From NCBI GenBank assembly GCA_024280535.1, contig JAJRPY010000002.1:1-9385 (forward strand): a DNA stretch of 9,385 nt, given 5' to 3'. The position numbers and the translations under genes were made by a program. This stretch comes from Gammaproteobacteria bacterium. GTDB lineage: Bacteria; Pseudomonadota; Gammaproteobacteria; PS1; Pseudothioglobaceae. The notes under the pieces were generated by a model. The model saw only the letters and a list, made by a program, of their open reading frames with translations, searched no databases and was not told the origin of the DNA. Below are positions 7,423-9,385 of this stretch, piece by piece; the stretch's first letter is position 1; each line of letters opens with the position of its first letter.

Positions 7423-7833
7423 ATGTCGCAAATAGACTATCAAAATATTCCAAATTATTCCCTAAAAAAGAATGAAGAATTTATGAGCCAAGAACAACTT
7501 GAGCATTTCAAACACAAATTAGGCGTTTGGAGAGACCAGCTGGTTGATGATGCCGAATCAACCATTACCCACATCCAAGAAGACTCTACGCAAGTGGCTG
7601 ATATTAACGATCGCGCCACCCTAGAAGAAGAATTTGCCCTAGAACTCAGAACCCGCGACCGCGAGCGCAAGTTAATTGCCAAAATTGACAAAACCTTGCA
7701 CACTATTGAACTTGGCGATTATGGCTATTGCAAAACTTGTGGCGCTGAAATTACCTTGGTTCGCCTTGAGGCTCGCCCAACTGCTGATGAATGCATCGAT
7801 TGCAAAACCATTGCAGAAAAAAGAGAAGTTTAA
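7423..7833 (+). CDS. dksA: RNA polymerase-binding transcription factor DksA
   Basis: The 136 residues are slightly fewer than the E. coli protein (151). DksA enters the secondary channel of RNA polymerase and, with ppGpp, tunes stable-RNA and amino-acid promoters. The coiled-coil tip motif is present as D60, D63 and A65 (D-x-x-D-R-A), matching the essential D71, D74 and A76 of E. coli. It is followed by the characteristic EEEFALELRTRDRERKLI. The zinc finger is C103-x2-C106-x17-C124-x2-C127, with RLEARPTA between. ATG 7423 is chosen over ATG 7483 because the segment before the latter (NEEFMSQEQLEHF) still aligns with E. coli (GEEYMNEAQLAHF). Neither start has a strong ribosome site. The gene is divergent from cbbY and ends 9 nt from the convergent thiL, with no terminator between them. 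Confidence 0.96.
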   Translation: MSQIDYQNIPNYSLKKNEEFMSQEQLEHFKHKLGVWRDQLVDDAESTITHIQEDSTQVADINDRATLEEEFALELRTRDRERKLIAKIDKTLHTIELGDYGYCKTCGAEITLVRLEARPTADECIDCKTIAEKREV

Positions 7834-7842
7834 GCATGTAGC

Positions 7843-8766
7843 CTAAAAATGCCGATAAGACTGGCAAGTTTTATCAAGCCCCGCAATTTTTAATTGTTGA
7901 TTTTGGGTAATGATTCCAATCTTAGTTAGCCTTACTCCTAACTGACGCTTGATTGCTTGCAACCGACTAATACACGCTTCTGGCACACTAAAACACAGTT
8001 GATAATCGTCACCACCTGCCAATGGCAAGCACCAGTCATTGGTTTTTTTTAGGTAAGCAATCAATGCTTGGCTCAGTGGAATATCGCTTAAATTAATACT
8101 AGCACCGACCTTGGAGGCATGCAAAATATGCCCAAGATCTTGCTCCAATCCATCTGATATATCAATACAAGCATTGGCAACCCCCAGCAAAGCCTGACCT
8201 AACTGTATTTGTGGATTTGGCGTATTAAACTGCGTTAATAACGGCTGACTCGGGTTAATCCCTTGCTGAATTTGCTGCCAAGCCAGTGCCGCATCGCCCA
8301 GCGTATTAGACACAAAAATAACATCGCCAACTTTGGCAGCAGACCTTAATAATGCCCGCCCCTTCGGCACAGTGCCTGTTACATTAATTGTTATACTCAG
8401 CTTGCCCTTAGTGGTATCACCACCCACCAAATTAATCCGATATTCATCTGCTAATGACTTAAGCACACTTGAAAACTGCTCAAGCCAATGCCGATTAAAC
8501 TCCGGCAGTGTTAATGCCAAGGTGAAATATTGAGGCGTAGCGCCCATAGCCGCCAAATCACTTAAATTAACTGCCAAAGCCTTATAAGCAATATCTGCTG
8601 CTGCGGTTTCTGGCGGAAAATGCACCCCCTCAATTAGCGTATCTACACTGGTGGCTAACTGCTGATTAGCCTCAATAGAAAGCAATGCACAATCATCACC
8701 AATTGCCGATTTATCGTCATCTCCCTGCCAATTAAAATATTGTTCAATCAGATCAAACTCATTCAT
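7843..8766 (-). CDS. thiL: Thiamine-monophosphate kinase
   Basis: The 307 residues are near the family length of about 325. ThiL phosphorylates thiamine monophosphate to thiamine diphosphate with ATP, the last step of cofactor synthesis. It belongs to the PurM/SelD/HypE ATPase fold. The N-terminal half has the metal- and nucleotide-binding acidic motifs GDD (23-25), VDTLIEGVHF (41-50), NLSDLAAMGA (67-76) and GGDT (115-118). The C-terminal half has DISDGLEQDLGH (202-213) and AGGDDYQLCF (250-259). All the acidic motifs are intact. Its ATG overlaps the stop of the upstream membrane protein gene as ATGA (8763-8766), and no Shine-Dalgarno is visible, so its translation probably depends on that gene. 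The neighbour commonly seen after thiL in gammaproteobacteria, pgpA, is absent; dksA lies there in convergent orientation. Confidence 0.96.
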   Translation of the reverse strand: MNEFDLIEQYFNWQGDDDKSAIGDDCALLSIEANQQLATSVDTLIEGVHFPPETAAADIAYKALAVNLSDLAAMGATPQYFTLALTLPEFNRHWLEQFSSVLKSLADEYRINLVGGDTTKGKLSITINVTGTVPKGRALLRSAAKVGDVIFVSNTLGDAALAWQQIQQGINPSQPLLTQFNTPNPQIQLGQALLGVANACIDISDGLEQDLGHILHASKVGASINLSDIPLSQALIAYLKKTNDWCLPLAGGDDYQLCFSVPEACISRLQAIKRQLGVRLTKIGIITQNQQLKIAGLDKTCQSYRHF

Positions 8767-9269
8767 TGAGGATATTTTTTTGTGATTTTTTCATCCACTT
8801 CCCCACGCCCTGCATTAAACATAGAACCAGAACCCAGCACCGCAGAAATCAACACCGCAAAAAACAACGGTACAATGCCCAGCAATGTCAAAATCGAATC
8901 AACAATACTGGTGCCATCCATACTACTAACACTACTATCGCCAATCAACAAGCCCAACGAAGTGATTAAAAAATAAAACACGTACGCCGAAATAAGAATT
9001 TTGTAGCGATTAAGTGCCATTTGCCAATGAATATAAACCAAATAAACCGCTTCATCCTTGGCTTTTTTGGTGCGAAAATAGGTATATATAATAATCACCA
9101 TAGAAATCACAATGGTCAATCCTATGGCAATATTCAAACTGGTGTTTAGTAATTTAATCAACCCTAATGCGCCAATAATATGAACCAAAATAGCATTAAT
9201 GGTAAATAATTCATGGGCAGCCTTCGCCGCTCTTCGTTCTTGCTCGCTTGCGTCTATTTTAATAATCAT
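8763..9269 (-). CDS. Unrecognised membrane protein with four predicted helices
   Basis: This encodes 168 residues from ATG 9269. Four hydrophobic segments are visible, at about 23-41, 46-65, 91-110 and 124-146. The N-terminal tail is charged (MIIKIDASEQERRAAKAAHE), a basic loop (RTKKAKDE) follows helix 2, and the C-terminus is hydrophilic (GRGEVDEKITKKYPQ). By the positive-inside rule both ends and the middle loop would be cytoplasmic. I do not recognise the family; no catalytic or metal-binding motif stands out and there is no cysteine. It starts 19 nt after nfuA and ends in an ATGA overlap with thiL, so it is part of the nfuA-thiL unit. The ribosome site is weak (AGAAGA, about 6 nt before ATG). 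It replaces the kind of cofactor or phospholipid gene usually found beside thiL. Any link to thiamine or Fe-S work is only positional. Confidence 0.85.
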   Translation of the reverse strand: MIIKIDASEQERRAAKAAHELFTINAILVHIIGALGLIKLLNTSLNIAIGLTIVISMVIIIYTYFRTKKAKDEAVYLVYIHWQMALNRYKILISAYVFYFLITSLGLLIGDSSVSSMDGTSIVDSILTLLGIVPLFFAVLISAVLGSGSMFNAGRGEVDEKITKKYPQ

Positions 9270-9288
9270 ATCAGTCTTCTGTTAGGGA

Positions 9289-9385
9289 TTACATATAGGC
9301 ATTATCGGTATTGGTATGGTCGGTCACATCGCGGACTGATTTAATCTCTGGAAAATGGTTTCTTAATTGCGTCTCCACCCCCTGC
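9289..9385 (-). CDS. nfuA: Fe-S biogenesis protein NfuA, C-terminal fragment
   Basis: Only the last 31 codons and TAA (9289-9291) are in the window. They read QGVETQLRNHFPEIK, then SVRDVTDHTNTDNAYM. This aligns closely with the end of E. coli NfuA ([30 protein letters not shown]). The CxxC that carries the cluster lies just upstream, outside the window. NfuA is a scaffold and carrier that delivers 4Fe-4S clusters to client proteins in the cytosol. The downstream membrane protein begins 19 nt after the stop with no terminator between, so the genes are probably one unit. The identification rests on a short but distinctive tail; other Nfu-domain proteins lack the RDVTDH ending. Confidence 0.75.
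   Translation of the reverse strand, partial: QGVETQLRNHFPEIKSVRDVTDHTNTDNAYM

Overview
The window reads as ordinary, AT-rich, densely coded chromosome of a free-living or symbiotic gammaproteobacterium. The best guess is a sulfur-oxidising autotroph of the SUP05/Thioglobus/vesicomyid-bathymodiolin symbiont type. That guess rests on three things: a CbbY-type phosphatase (a companion of RuBisCO metabolism), an exported Gly/Asn/Trp-rich repeat protein resembling sulfur globule proteins, and gammaproteobacterial DksA, IlvA, NfuA, ThiL and tRNA-Asn. The taxonomy is an inference from gene content and composition, not the result of a search.

Layout. Positions 1-222 (+) are the C-terminal end of a class I aminotransferase, followed by an intrinsic terminator (267-301). 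On the minus strand 320-862 encodes a small orphan lipoprotein. Positions 863-1250 are mostly non-coding, with three weak inverted repeats and one possible 32-residue ORF. A tRNA-Asn(GTT) lies at 1390-1465 (-), with a near-consensus promoter (1477-1504) and a strong downstream terminator (1251-1285). Then comes the repeat protein gene (1772-2329, -), with its own promoter, a leader hairpin and a UUCG-loop terminator.

Positions 2433-7327 (-) form a tight four-gene run transcribed in the order cbbY, ilvA, rimI, icd. cbbY and ilvA overlap by 17 nt, rimI begins inside or at the end of ilvA, and icd starts 6 nt after rimI. This run combines carbon-fixation repair (removal of xylulose-1,5-bisphosphate), isoleucine synthesis, N-terminal acetylation of a ribosomal protein, and supply of 2-oxoglutarate and NADPH by a monomeric isocitrate dehydrogenase. 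dksA (7423-7833, +) is divergent from cbbY and has a good sigma70-like promoter. It converges with thiL at a 9-nt gap.

Positions 7843-9385 (-) carry nfuA (only its C-terminus is in the window), an unrecognised four-helix membrane protein and thiL. The last two overlap by ATGA and are probably co-translated.

I see no CRISPR array, insertion sequence, integrase, toxin-antitoxin pair or defence system, and nothing that I would call a new multi-gene system. The parts most worth a second look are the three-block repeat protein, the apparently missing canonical start of rimI, the orphan lipoprotein with its structured upstream interval, and the membrane protein coupled to thiL.
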